Of a stretch of DNA of 64,000 bases, positions 24,628-33,155 are shown one piece after another. The notes under the pieces are model-generated. The model was given only the letters and a program-made list of their open reading frames with translations. It was not told where the DNA came from and did not search any database. The stretch lies in the NCBI GenBank assembly GCA_903929795.1, contig CAIYWC010000208.1:52599-116598 (forward strand), read 5' to 3'. The number at the start of each line of letters is the position of its first letter. Within the stretch, counting starts at the first letter, position 1. Source of the stretch: an uncultured Myxococcales bacterium (GTDB lineage Bacteria; Myxococcota_A; UBA9042). A program made the translations under genes and the position numbers.

Positions 24628-24936
24628 CTACCGCCACAACTTCCCAGTCAACATGATGCCATACATCTTGTAATCGCCCCGGAGCGACCAGAGCGGGTAC
24701 TGGAACGTCGCCGGACGGTTCTTTTCCACGATAAAATGGCCGATCCACGCAAAACCATAGCCCGCGACCGGCGTCAGAGCGAGCAGCGCCGGCTTGTCCG
24801 CGACGACGGCCGCGACGATCAGCGCATTGACCAGCGTCGTGCCGACAAAATGCAGGCGCCGATTGGTCGGGTTGCTGTGCTCTTGCAAATAGAACGGGAA
24901 AAATGCGCGAAAGCTCGGGTAGCGCTCTTGGGCCAT
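24628..24936 (-). CDS. DUF962 / Mpo1-like membrane protein
   Basis: A 102-residue protein with the family pattern YPSFRAFFPFYLQEHSNPTN near the N-terminus, then RRLHFVGTTLV and two hydrophobic segments (about 35-50 and 55-70), and GHFIVEKNRP. Yeast Mpo1 of this family is an Fe2+-dependent dioxygenase that alpha-oxidises 2-hydroxy fatty acids during sphingolipid breakdown; the His and Asn residues of the motif match its conserved ligands. ATG 24936 has GGAGG five bases upstream. It is alone between the hairpin and the giant Cys-rich gene, 23 bases after that gene's stop, and could share its transcript. The activity of the bacterial members is not established. Confidence 0.88.
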   Translation of the reverse strand: MAQERYPSFRAFFPFYLQEHSNPTNRRLHFVGTTLVNALIVAAVVADKPALLALTPVAGYGFAWIGHFIVEKNRPATFQYPLWSLRGDYKMYGIMLTGKLWR

Positions 24937-24959
24937 GGCAACCTCCGGATGGAAGCTGT

Positions 24960-27900
24960 CTATGGCACGCAACCTGCGTTGGGGTCAAGCAATTTTCGGA
25001 TGCGGTTGTTCTTGGTATCGGCGACGTACCAGACGCCCGGGCTGGCCCACAGGATGCCGCTGGGCGTGTTGAAGGTCGAACCGTTGAACGCGCCGTTGAC
25101 AAACGGGCTCTTGACGCTGCCGGTGAGCGTGCTCGTGGCGGTGGCGCTGACCGTGCGGACGCGATGGTTGTTGCTGTCGGCGATCCAGAGCGTCGTTCCG
25201 TCGCCCGTGAGCCCGGTTGGCGCGTTGAAGCTGGCGGCCGTGAGGTTGGCGCCGTCGATCGCGCCCGCGGCGCCGCTGCCGGCGAGGGTCGTGACGCTGC
25301 TGGCGCTGAGATCGACAAGCCGAATCAGGTCGCTGCCCATGTCCGTGAAGTACAGTTTGGTGCCATCGCTGCTGAGCCACAGGCCGGTCGGCAGGTTGAG
25401 CGTCGCGCTGGCGAGGGCGCCGTCCGTTGCGCCCGCGGTGCCGTTGCCCACGAGCGTGCTGACGATGCTGCCGGCGATGTCGATGACCCGGATGCGGTTG
25501 TTGGCCTGGTCGGCGACAAAAAGCGTGTTGCTCGCGGCTTTCCAGGCGAGCCCAATCGGCGTGCTGAAGAGCGCGTTGGCCGCGGCACCGTCCTGGAAGC
25601 CGCCCGTGTTGGCCTGCGCGGGAAAGGCCGGGTCGACCGCGAGCCCGGCGACGAGGGATGTCGTCTGATCGCTGGCCACTGCGCGGATATTTTGGATGGC
25701 GGAGTCGCTGACGAACAGGCCCGTGCCCGCGACGACGACCGCTTGCGGGCTGCGGAACCGCGCCAAGGCGCCGACGCCCTCCTGGTAGCCCGCGATGCCC
25801 TCGCCGGCGAACGTGGTGACCGCGCCGGTGCTGTCGATCTTGCGGACCTTGAAGTTGCCCGTATCCGCCACGTAGACGTTGCCGCTGGCATCGAGCGCGA
25901 TGCTGCGCGGTCCGCTGAAGGTGGCGACCTGGCTGTTGCTGTTGTCCGCGCCGCCGGCGGTGCCCTGGCCGGCGTACGTCGTGACCGAGGTCGCGGGCAA
26001 GCCGCCGACGCAGACGCCCGCCTTGCACGCGTCGGGTGACGTGCATTTGTTGGAATCGTCGCAACTTGTGCCGTCGGTTACGGGCGTAAACGTGCAGCTG
26101 CCGGTCGTCTTGTCGCAGCCGTCGGTCGTGCAGGACAGGCCGTCGTTGCAGACCTTGGCCGCGGCCGCCGTGCAGACGCCCGCGAGGCAGCTATCGGGCG
26201 TGCACAAGTTGGCGTCGAGGTCGCAGCTGGCGGTGCTGTTGGGCGCGTGCTTGCAGCCGGTCGCGGGATCGCAGCTGTCGTCGGTGCAGGGGTTGCCATC
26301 GTCGCAATTGGTCGCGGTCAGGCCGGCGCATACGCCCGCGGTGCAGGTGTCGCCGCTTGTGCAGGGCTGGCCATCGTCGCAGGTGCCGACATGATTTGTG
26401 TGCGTGCACGTGCCGTTGGCCGCGCAGCTGTCGTCGGTGCACGTCTTGCCGTCGTCGCAGTTGATGGCGGTGCCGAGGCACGCGCCGGTCGCGCAGCTGT
26501 CGCCGTGCGTGCACGGGTTGGCGTCGTCGCAGGCGCCGGTGTTGGCCACGTGGCCGCAGCCGCTGACGGCGCTGCAGCTGTCGGAGGTGCACGGATTGCC
26601 GTCGGAGCAGTTGGCCGCGATGCCCGCACAGCCGCCGCTGACGCACGCGTCGTTGGTGGTACAGGCGTTGCCGTCGTTGCACGTCGTGCCGTCGCTTTTC
26701 AAGGTGTACGCGCAGCCGCCGGCCACCGGGCTGCAGCTGGCGACAAGGCAGGGCCCGGGGCTGACGCAGATCTTCAGCGTGCCAAAGCAGCCGCCGCCCG
26801 CGCACGCGTCGCCGTCGGTGCACGGGTTGCCGTCGTCGCAGGGGCCGCTCGCGTCGGTGTGCACGCAGCCGGTCGCGGGGTCGCAGCTGTCAGCCGAGCA
26901 TGGGTTGCCGTCGTCGCAGTTGGCGGCCTTGCCGGTGCAGGTGCCTTCCGAGCAAGCGTCCGCGAGGGTGCAAGCGTCGTTGTCGTTGCAAATGCCGCCG
27001 GTGGCCGGCGTGTAGACGCAGCCGCCGGCCGTGCAGGCGTCCGCGGTGCAGCCGTTGCCGTCGTTGCAGACCGTGGCCGCGCCGGGCAGGCAGACGCCGC
27101 CGCTGCAGGCGTCGCCCACGGTGCAGCCGTCGCCGTCGCTGCAGGCGGCGGTGTTCGCCGTGTGGCCGCAGCCGATGCTCGGGTCGCACGCCGCGTCGTC
27201 GGTGCAGGCATTGCCGTCGTCGCAGCTCTTGGGCTTGCCGGTGCACGTGCCGCCCGCGCAGGCGTCGCCGACCGTGCAGATGTTGCCGTCGCTGCACGCC
27301 GCGGTGTTGAAGGGGTGGCTGCAGCCGGCCGCGCCGCCGCAGCTGTCGTCGGTGCACATGTTGCCGTCGACGCAGGTGCCTTCATCCGTGGCGCCGTTGC
27401 AGTCGTTGTCGACGCCGTCGCAGGTCTCCGCCGCTGGCGTCCGCGCGCTGCAAGCGCTCAGGCCGCTGGCGCCACACGCGCGGGTGCCGGCGCAGGTGTG
27501 CGCGCCATCGGTGACGCCGCACACCGTCGATTTCTGCCCGGCAATCGCCCGCTGGCTGCACGCGCATTCGGTCAACGCGCCACCGCCGTCCACGCGCACG
27601 CACTGCTGGGTCTGGCCGCCTTCGATGCGCTCGACGCTGCGGCATGCCAATCCGCTGCCGCAATCGCCGTCGCCCAAGCACGGCGTGCCGCAAAACGCGC
27701 CCATGTTGCCGTATTTCACACATGCGGCGCCAGGCAAGCCGTCGATGGCGCACTCGCTGTCGTCTTTGAGGCAAGGCTCGCACAGGTTCACACGCCGCGG
27801 GATGCACACGGCTTTGCCGCCCAGCGCGCCGCACCCGTAGCCGGCGGGGCACAAGTCGCGGTCGCAGGCGCGCGCGCAGGTCTTGGCGCCAGTCTCGTCG

Positions 27901-28124
27901 GCGAGGCAGTGCTTGGCTGTGCATTCGCCGTCGGTCGTGCACGCGCAGCCGCCACCGCCGGGGCACTGCGCGGCGGTGCCGGTGGTGTCGCTGGCGATGT
28001 CGGCGGTCGAAGTGACGTCGGTGGGCAACGTGTCGCCGGCGACATCAAGCGTCGCAGCGGGCGTCGCCGGCGAGCTGCACGCCGCGGCCAGCACCGCGAC
28101 GACGAGCCCCACAACCGCGCGCAT
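24960..28124 (-). CDS. Giant Cys-rich lipoprotein with C-terminal NHL beta-propeller
   Basis: A 1054-residue exported lipoprotein (MRAVVGLVVAVLAAAC, Cys at residue 16). After a Thr/Asp-rich spacer comes a Cys-rich head, then the motif CDGVDNDCNGATDEG (a MopE-type metal-binding repeat), then more than a dozen modules of 20-45 residues of the type CDDGNPCTDDSCD and CSDGNICTVGDAC, which are likely disulfide-bonded and may bind calcium. From about residue 700 the Cys stop and about five NHL-type repeats follow (for example SIALDASGNVYVADTGNFKV), expected to form a propeller. ATG 28124 is preferred for the signal peptide; ATG 28136 would add four residues. Such proteins are typical of Myxococcota and are probably surface proteins. 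A paralogue with another C-terminus is at 36.2-42.4 kb. Confidence 0.88.
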   Translation of the reverse strand: MRAVVGLVVAVLAAACSSPATPAATLDVAGDTLPTDVTSTADIASDTTGTAAQCPGGGGCACTTDGECTAKHCLADETGAKTCARACDRDLCPAGYGCGALGGKAVCIPRRVNLCEPCLKDDSECAIDGLPGAACVKYGNMGAFCGTPCLGDGDCGSGLACRSVERIEGGQTQQCVRVDGGGALTECACSQRAIAGQKSTVCGVTDGAHTCAGTRACGASGLSACSARTPAAETCDGVDNDCNGATDEGTCVDGNMCTDDSCGGAAGCSHPFNTAACSDGNICTVGDACAGGTCTGKPKSCDDGNACTDDAACDPSIGCGHTANTAACSDGDGCTVGDACSGGVCLPGAATVCNDGNGCTADACTAGGCVYTPATGGICNDNDACTLADACSEGTCTGKAANCDDGNPCSADSCDPATGCVHTDASGPCDDGNPCTDGDACAGGGCFGTLKICVSPGPCLVASCSPVAGGCAYTLKSDGTTCNDGNACTTNDACVSGGCAGIAANCSDGNPCTSDSCSAVSGCGHVANTGACDDANPCTHGDSCATGACLGTAINCDDGKTCTDDSCAANGTCTHTNHVGTCDDGQPCTSGDTCTAGVCAGLTATNCDDGNPCTDDSCDPATGCKHAPNSTASCDLDANLCTPDSCLAGVCTAAAAKVCNDGLSCTTDGCDKTTGSCTFTPVTDGTSCDDSNKCTSPDACKAGVCVGGLPATSVTTYAGQGTAGGADNSNSQVATFSGPRSIALDASGNVYVADTGNFKVRKIDSTGAVTTFAGEGIAGYQEGVGALARFRSPQAVVVAGTGLFVSDSAIQNIRAVASDQTTSLVAGLAVDPAFPAQANTGGFQDGAAANALFSTPIGLAWKAASNTLFVADQANNRIRVIDIAGSIVSTLVGNGTAGATDGALASATLNLPTGLWLSSDGTKLYFTDMGSDLIRLVDLSASSVTTLAGSGAAGAIDGANLTAASFNAPTGLTGDGTTLWIADSNNHRVRTVSATATSTLTGSVKSPFVNGAFNGSTFNTPSGILWASPGVWYVADTKNNRIRKLLDPNAGCVP

Positions 28125-28136
28125 CCTTGTCCCCAT

Positions 28137-28418
28137 CCGTGCCACTCGCCACGCCGAACGTCGGCCCAGCCGCATCGTACCGGGCGGCGCGAACGGCGAC
28201 AAGGAATTGGCGCGAAATCGCGGGTCAAGTCGGCGCCGCGGCGGGATTGTGTGACATTTTGCCGGGTCCCGCGGCAAAACTGGGCGGGATGCGACTATCA
28301 GGAATGCGCCCACCCGACGGGGTGGGATGCGCCGCAGCAGCCGGCCCCGCACGCGCTTGCGTCCGCACCGAGGGCTGACCCGGCCGTTGCATTTCGCCAG
28401 CACGTGGAGTATTTTCCT
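28137..28418. other. Divergent intergenic region upstream of the TetR operon
   Basis: About 280 GC-rich bases lie between the Cys-rich lipoprotein gene and the palindromes described next. A short inverted repeat-like CACCCGACGGGGTG lies near 28310. No RNA gene or coding frame with a start signal is seen; the region should hold the promoters for both directions. Confidence 0.45.
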
Positions 28419-28449
28419 GACTGACCGGTCAGTCTGACCACGCGGTCAG
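28419..28449. promoter_or_regulatory. Double palindrome, probable TetR operator
   Basis: GACTGACCGGTCAGTC at 28419-28434 is a perfect 16-bp palindrome. A second inverted repeat, CTGACC-N4-GGTCAG, spans 28434-28449 and shares one base with it. They end 12 bases before the ATG of the TetR-type gene, and the second half-site leads directly into its ribosome site (AGGAG). This is the expected arrangement for autorepression and control of the gene behind it. Confidence 0.75.
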
Positions 28450-28461
28450 GAGACAAAGCCG

Positions 28462-29157
28462 ATGACTTACCAAACCTTGCCTCATTCCGCCCAGCTGAAC
28501 GCCGCACTGGTGCCGTGGAAGCTCGACCTCGACCGCGAGAGCGCGCCGATCGCCGGCATCCTGTCGGCGGCGGAAAGCTGCTTTGCCCGCGCCGGGTACG
28601 AAGGCGCGTCGATGCGCGAGATCGCCGAGGTCGCGGGCGTGTCGAAAAGCCTGCTGCACTACCATTTTGACTCGAAAGAGCACCTCTTTGTTGAAGTGCA
28701 AATCCGCGCCTACAACCGCCTCGCTGCGCGGGTGCTGGCTGCCGCCGCGTTCGTGGAGAGCGGGGCTGAGCGCGGGCTGCTGGCTTTTGACGCGCTGTTC
28801 ACGACGCTGCGGGAGAAAAATGAGCTGGCGACGCAGGCGGAGCTCTGGGCGGGCGCGCTGGCGAATCCGCGGCTCCGCGTGCATGTCGTGCGCCTGCGCG
28901 AGTTCTTCCGCAGCCTGCTGGTGCGCTCGATCGACCAGATCCTCGGCGCGCAGACGCGCGTGATGCCGGTCACGGCTGAGGCGCTCGCCGACCTCGTTTG
29001 GGCCGCGGTGAACGGGCTCGGCATCCTGTCCGCGTTCGGCGAGCCAGCCGAGCGCGTGGACCGCGGCATCGCGACGCTTCGGACGCTCGCAGCGCTGATG
29101 CTCGGCGTCGTGGAAGAAAGAAGCCCCGCTCCTGCGACGGGCGCCGTTGGGAGGTAA
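28462..29157 (+). CDS. TetR/AcrR family transcriptional regulator
   Basis: A 231-residue repressor-type protein. The DNA-binding helix-turn-helix lies at about residues 35-80 (AAESCFARAGYEGASMREIA, then VSKSLLHYHFDSKEHLF), the standard TetR arrangement. The larger C-terminal part is the ligand-binding domain and does not point to a ligand. AGGAG precedes ATG 28462. Two palindromes lie just upstream, so it most likely represses its own operon, which continues two bases after its stop with a di-iron protein. The likely inducer is therefore a substrate or product of that enzyme, perhaps an acyl compound. Confidence 0.93.
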   Translation: MTYQTLPHSAQLNAALVPWKLDLDRESAPIAGILSAAESCFARAGYEGASMREIAEVAGVSKSLLHYHFDSKEHLFVEVQIRAYNRLAARVLAAAAFVESGAERGLLAFDALFTTLREKNELATQAELWAGALANPRLRVHVVRLREFFRSLLVRSIDQILGAQTRVMPVTAEALADLVWAAVNGLGILSAFGEPAERVDRGIATLRTLAALMLGVVEERSPAPATGAVGR

Positions 29158-29159
29158 CC

Positions 29160-30305
29160 ATGCATTTCGCCAAGCTGCCGCATAATCCGCGCGCTGCACA
29201 CGCCAACCAGGTCGTCGAGGAAGCTACCAACCGCGCCGTCCGCGGTTGGGACGGGCTGCTCGGCCGGCTGCACCTTGGCGGGCGCGCGGCGGAGTACGAC
29301 GACCTGCACTACGAGTTCATCGGCGGGCCATCGGACACGATGCGCAAAAAGCACTACGACAAGAGCCTGCATTTGCTGTGGAAAGCCGAGCAGATGCTGC
29401 CGTGGTCCACCTTTCACGACGCCACCGACGACGAGCGCGCGCTGATGACGATGGCCGAAACGGCAATGCGCGACGACGAACGGGCGCAGCGCCAGCGCAT
29501 CTCCAGCGCCGAATTCCGCGCGCTGCTCGACCGCGAATACACGCCGTCGCAGAAGCGCGCGATCGTGGCGATCCTCTCGGCGATCGGCCACGGCGAGGCA
29601 TACGCGTGGCTGGTCTCGGCGAGCATGCTGCCTGAGGTCAAGAGCACCGGCGCCAAGGCGGCGGTGACGATGCAGGTCATGGAAGAGGCCAAGCATTTCG
29701 TGGTCTTGCGTGAGCTGGTGCAGGCGTTCGACGTCGAGGTGCCGCGGCTGCGGGTGTGGGAGTATCTGATCCTCGAGGCGTCGCTGAAGGCCAAGGGGCT
29801 GGACCGGTTCTTCGGGATGAACGTGCTCATCGAGACGATTGCGCTGAGCATTTTCGGCCTGCTCGCCGACAAGCCGGGCCTGGAAGTGCTGCGGCTATTT
29901 CACCTCGACGAGTCGCGCCACACGGCGCTGCCGACCAATTACCTGAAGGAATTTCCGCTGTCGCGCTGGGACCGCGTCAATCCGATCCGCCGGATGCGCC
30001 GGCTGAACATGGTGCTTCCGGCGCTGCCGTTCGTCATGAGCATGGAGCCGGAGCTGTGCGAGCTGGGCATCGAGCCGTTCGACTTCGCCGGATCCGTGAT
30101 GCGCAAGGTCATGACGCTGGCCGACCGCGCAGGCTTCGACCTGCCCAGCTCGTCGGAGTCCCTGGCGCGGTTCTTCAACGAAGTCTTCAACAGCTACTGC
30201 CGCGCCACCCGCACCGGCCACGTCTGGAAGGACTTCATGCGCGCCGAGACGACCAGGGGCGCGGAGACGGCAGCGGTCGAACGCGGCATCTTTGGCACGG
30301 CTTGA
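29160..30305 (+). CDS. Ferritin-like di-iron protein, probable oxygenase or desaturase
   Basis: A 381-residue helical protein with a complete di-iron site: Glu146 (GHGEAYAW), Glu176-x-x-His179 (EEAKHF), Glu225 (LIETIALS) and Glu251-x-x-His254 (DESRHTAL). This E, ExxH, E, ExxH order is that of acyl-ACP desaturases, AurF-type N-oxygenases and ribonucleotide reductase R2. The length and lack of an R2 signature favour an oxygenase or desaturase. GGGAGG lies five bases before ATG 29160, which is two bases after the TetR stop, so the pair forms an operon. No ferredoxin or reductase is adjacent. The active site is clear; the substrate is unknown. Confidence 0.85.
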   Translation: MHFAKLPHNPRAAHANQVVEEATNRAVRGWDGLLGRLHLGGRAAEYDDLHYEFIGGPSDTMRKKHYDKSLHLLWKAEQMLPWSTFHDATDDERALMTMAETAMRDDERAQRQRISSAEFRALLDREYTPSQKRAIVAILSAIGHGEAYAWLVSASMLPEVKSTGAKAAVTMQVMEEAKHFVVLRELVQAFDVEVPRLRVWEYLILEASLKAKGLDRFFGMNVLIETIALSIFGLLADKPGLEVLRLFHLDESRHTALPTNYLKEFPLSRWDRVNPIRRMRRLNMVLPALPFVMSMEPELCELGIEPFDFAGSVMRKVMTLADRAGFDLPSSSESLARFFNEVFNSYCRATRTGHVWKDFMRAETTRGAETAAVERGIFGTA

Positions 30306-30398
30306 GCGCGCAGGGAAGGCTCCGACCACGGCCGCTTGCTGAACTTCCCGCCCACGATTGCGCGCCCGATGACCCGCAAGCGCGGTGCCGGCCCGCCG

Positions 30399-32987
30399 CT
30401 AGGCGAAGCCGCCCTGAACCGGGTCAATCTTGAAAGCCGCAATCTTGTCAAAGTTCAAATACCGATACACCTTCAAGCTATCCTGCGCCAGAACCCCAAC
30501 ATCCGCCCGGTACTCCGCCGTCGTCGGGATCCGCCCCAGCTTGGCGCAAATCGCCGCCAGCTCCGCCGAACCCAAATACACAAACGTGTTCTTGCCCAAG
30601 CGATTCGGGAAGTTGCGCGTCGAGGTCGACATCACCGTCGCGCCTTCGCGCACCTGCGCCTGGTTGCCCATGCACAGCGAGCAGCCCGGCATCTCCGTAC
30701 GCGCGCCCGCGGCGCCAAACACGCCGTAAATGCCTTCCTCCGTCAACTCCTGCGCGTCCATCTTGGTCGGCGGCGCAATCCACAGCTTGGCCGGCAAATC
30801 CCGCTTGCCTTCCAAGAGCTTGGACGCCGCGCGGAAGTGGCCGATATTGGTCATGCACGAGCCGATGAAGACCTCGTCGATCTTCGCCCCCGCCACTTCG
30901 GACAGCGTCTTGACGTCGTCCGGATCGTTGGGGCACGCGACGATCGGCTCGTGGATCTCCGCGAGATCAATGTCGATAATCGCCGCGTACTCCGCATCCG
31001 CGTCACCCTTGAGCAGCTCCGGCTTCGCCAGCCACGCCTCTTGCGCGGCGATGCGCCGGGCCAGCGTCCGCGGGTCCTGATAACCCTTGGCAATCATCCA
31101 CTCCATCAGCGAGATGTTGCTCGTGATGTACTCGATAATCGGCTCCTTGTTCAGGTGCACCGTGCACGCCGCCGCCGAGCGCTCCGCCGACGCGTCGCTC
31201 AGCTCGAACGCCTGCTCGACTTTCAAGTCCGGCAGGCCTTCGATCTCCAGGATCCGCCCGGAGAACACGTTCTTTTTGCCTTTCTTTTCAACGGTCAACA
31301 GCCCGGCCTTGATGGCGTAGAGCGGAATCGCGTTGACCAAGTCGCGCAGCGTCACGCCCGGCTGCATCTTGCCCTTGAAGCGCACGAGCACGCTCTCCGG
31401 CATGTCCAGCGGCATCACGCCCGTCGCCGCCGCGAACGCGACGAGCCCTGAGCCCGCCGGGAAGCTGATGCCGATCGGAAAGCGCGTGTGGCTGTCGCCG
31501 CCCGTGCCGACCGTGTCCGGCGTCAGCAGCCGGTTCAGCCACGAGTGAATCACGCCATCGCCCGGCCGCAGCGAGACGCCACCGCGCGTGCTGATGAACT
31601 CCGGCAGCTCGTGGTGCATCTTCACATCGACCGGCTTCGGGTACGCCGCGGTGTGGCAGAACGACTGCATCACCAGATCGGCGCTGAAGCCCAAACACGC
31701 GAGATCCTTCAGCTCGTCGCGCGTCATCGGCCCGGTCGTGTCCTGGCTGCCCACCGACGTCATCTTGGGCTCGCAGTACGTCCCCGGGCGCACACCCACG
31801 CCCGCGGGCAGCCCGCACGCGCGACCGACCATCTTTTGCGCCAGCGAATAGCCCTTGTGGGTGTCGGTCGGAATCGTCGGCAGCCGGAACAGCGTCGACG
31901 GCTGCAGACCCAGGGCTTCGCGCGCCTTCGCCGTCAGCCCGCGGCCGACAATCAGCGGAATGCGGCCACCGGCGCGCACCTCGTCAAACAGCACGTCGCT
32001 CTTCACCGTAAATTCTGCAATGACTTTGCCCGCTTTGAGCGCCTTGCCCTCGTACGGCCGCAGCTCAATCGTGTCGCCCATGTTCATCTGGCTGGCGTCG
32101 AGCTCAATCGGCAGCGCGCCGGCGTCTTCCATCGTGTTGTAAAAGATCGGCGCGATCTTGCTGCCCAGGCACACGCCGCCAAAGCGCTTGTTGGGCACAA
32201 ACGGGATGTCCTCGCCGGTGAACCAGAGCACTGAATTCGTTGCGGATTTGCGGCTGGAGCCCGTGCCGACCACGTCGCCGACATACGCCACGAGGTTGCC
32301 GCGCTGGCGCAAATCCTCCATGAACTTCACGGGGCCGCGCTTGCCGTCCTCTTCGGGCGTGATGCCGTCGCGCTTGTTCTTCAACATCGCCAACGCGTGC
32401 AGCGGAATGTCCGGGCGGCTCCACGCGTCCGGCGCGGGCGACAGGTCGTCGGTGTTGGTCTCGCCGGTCACCTTGAACACAGTCAACGCAATCGATTTCG
32501 GCACTTCCGGCCGGCTCGTGAACCACTCCGCGTCCGCCCAGCTCTGCAGGACACCCTTGGCGTTTGCGTTGCCGGCGTCGGCTTTCTCCTTGACGTCGTG
32601 GAACTGGTCAAACATCAGCAGCGTCTTCTTGAGGCCGTCGGCCGCGACCTTGCCCACGACCGCGTCGTCCAGCAAGGCAATCAGCGGGCTGATGTTGTAG
32701 CCGCCCAGCATCGTGCCCAGCAGGTGCGTCGCCGATTCCCTTGAAATCAGTGGAGTTTTCTCCGTGCCCAGCGCGACGGCGGCCAGGTAGCTCGCCTTGA
32801 CCTTCGCCGCGTCGTCCACGCCCGCCGGCACGCGGTGGGTGATCAACTCAACGAGCGCCGCTTCCTCACCGGTGGGCGGACGCTTCAAAAGTTCAATCAA
32901 TTCAGAGGTCTGCTGCGCGGTCAGCGCCAGCGGCGGGATGCCCAAGGCAGCGCGTTCGGCGACGTGTTCACGGTAAGCTTGCAACAT
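30399..32987 (-). CDS. acnB: Aconitate hydratase B
   Basis: An 862-residue TCA-cycle enzyme that interconverts citrate and isocitrate through cis-aconitate (and 2-methylisocitrate in propionate metabolism). The order HEAT-like N-terminus ([16 protein letters not shown]), swivel domain, then catalytic domains is that of AcnB. The substrate block [11 protein letters not shown] is present, and the [4Fe-4S] cysteines are in [19 protein letters not shown] and [10 protein letters not shown]. The upstream extension of the frame has no similarity; ATG 32987 fits the family length of about 865. It stands alone, convergent with the di-iron operon, with a weak hairpin (GCCCG, CGGGC at 33071-33085) upstream. 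Confidence 0.97.
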   Translation of the reverse strand: MLQAYREHVAERAALGIPPLALTAQQTSELIELLKRPPTGEEAALVELITHRVPAGVDDAAKVKASYLAAVALGTEKTPLISRESATHLLGTMLGGYNISPLIALLDDAVVGKVAADGLKKTLLMFDQFHDVKEKADAGNANAKGVLQSWADAEWFTSRPEVPKSIALTVFKVTGETNTDDLSPAPDAWSRPDIPLHALAMLKNKRDGITPEEDGKRGPVKFMEDLRQRGNLVAYVGDVVGTGSSRKSATNSVLWFTGEDIPFVPNKRFGGVCLGSKIAPIFYNTMEDAGALPIELDASQMNMGDTIELRPYEGKALKAGKVIAEFTVKSDVLFDEVRAGGRIPLIVGRGLTAKAREALGLQPSTLFRLPTIPTDTHKGYSLAQKMVGRACGLPAGVGVRPGTYCEPKMTSVGSQDTTGPMTRDELKDLACLGFSADLVMQSFCHTAAYPKPVDVKMHHELPEFISTRGGVSLRPGDGVIHSWLNRLLTPDTVGTGGDSHTRFPIGISFPAGSGLVAFAAATGVMPLDMPESVLVRFKGKMQPGVTLRDLVNAIPLYAIKAGLLTVEKKGKKNVFSGRILEIEGLPDLKVEQAFELSDASAERSAAACTVHLNKEPIIEYITSNISLMEWMIAKGYQDPRTLARRIAAQEAWLAKPELLKGDADAEYAAIIDIDLAEIHEPIVACPNDPDDVKTLSEVAGAKIDEVFIGSCMTNIGHFRAASKLLEGKRDLPAKLWIAPPTKMDAQELTEEGIYGVFGAAGARTEMPGCSLCMGNQAQVREGATVMSTSTRNFPNRLGKNTFVYLGSAELAAICAKLGRIPTTAEYRADVGVLAQDSLKVYRYLNFDKIAAFKIDPVQGGFA

Positions 32988-33155
32988 GGCGGCTCCGGTC
33001 GGTGGGCGGTGGGCGAAAAGCCAGAAGTCCGCGGCGCCGGGGCTCTGCGATGGGCCCGCCGACGCGGTTTGCCCGGCATGCGGGCGGCGCAAGAGTTTGG
33101 ACTTTGGCCTCCGGCGCGTCAAGCGATGGCCAGCCGAACGCGGCTGCCGTGCGCG

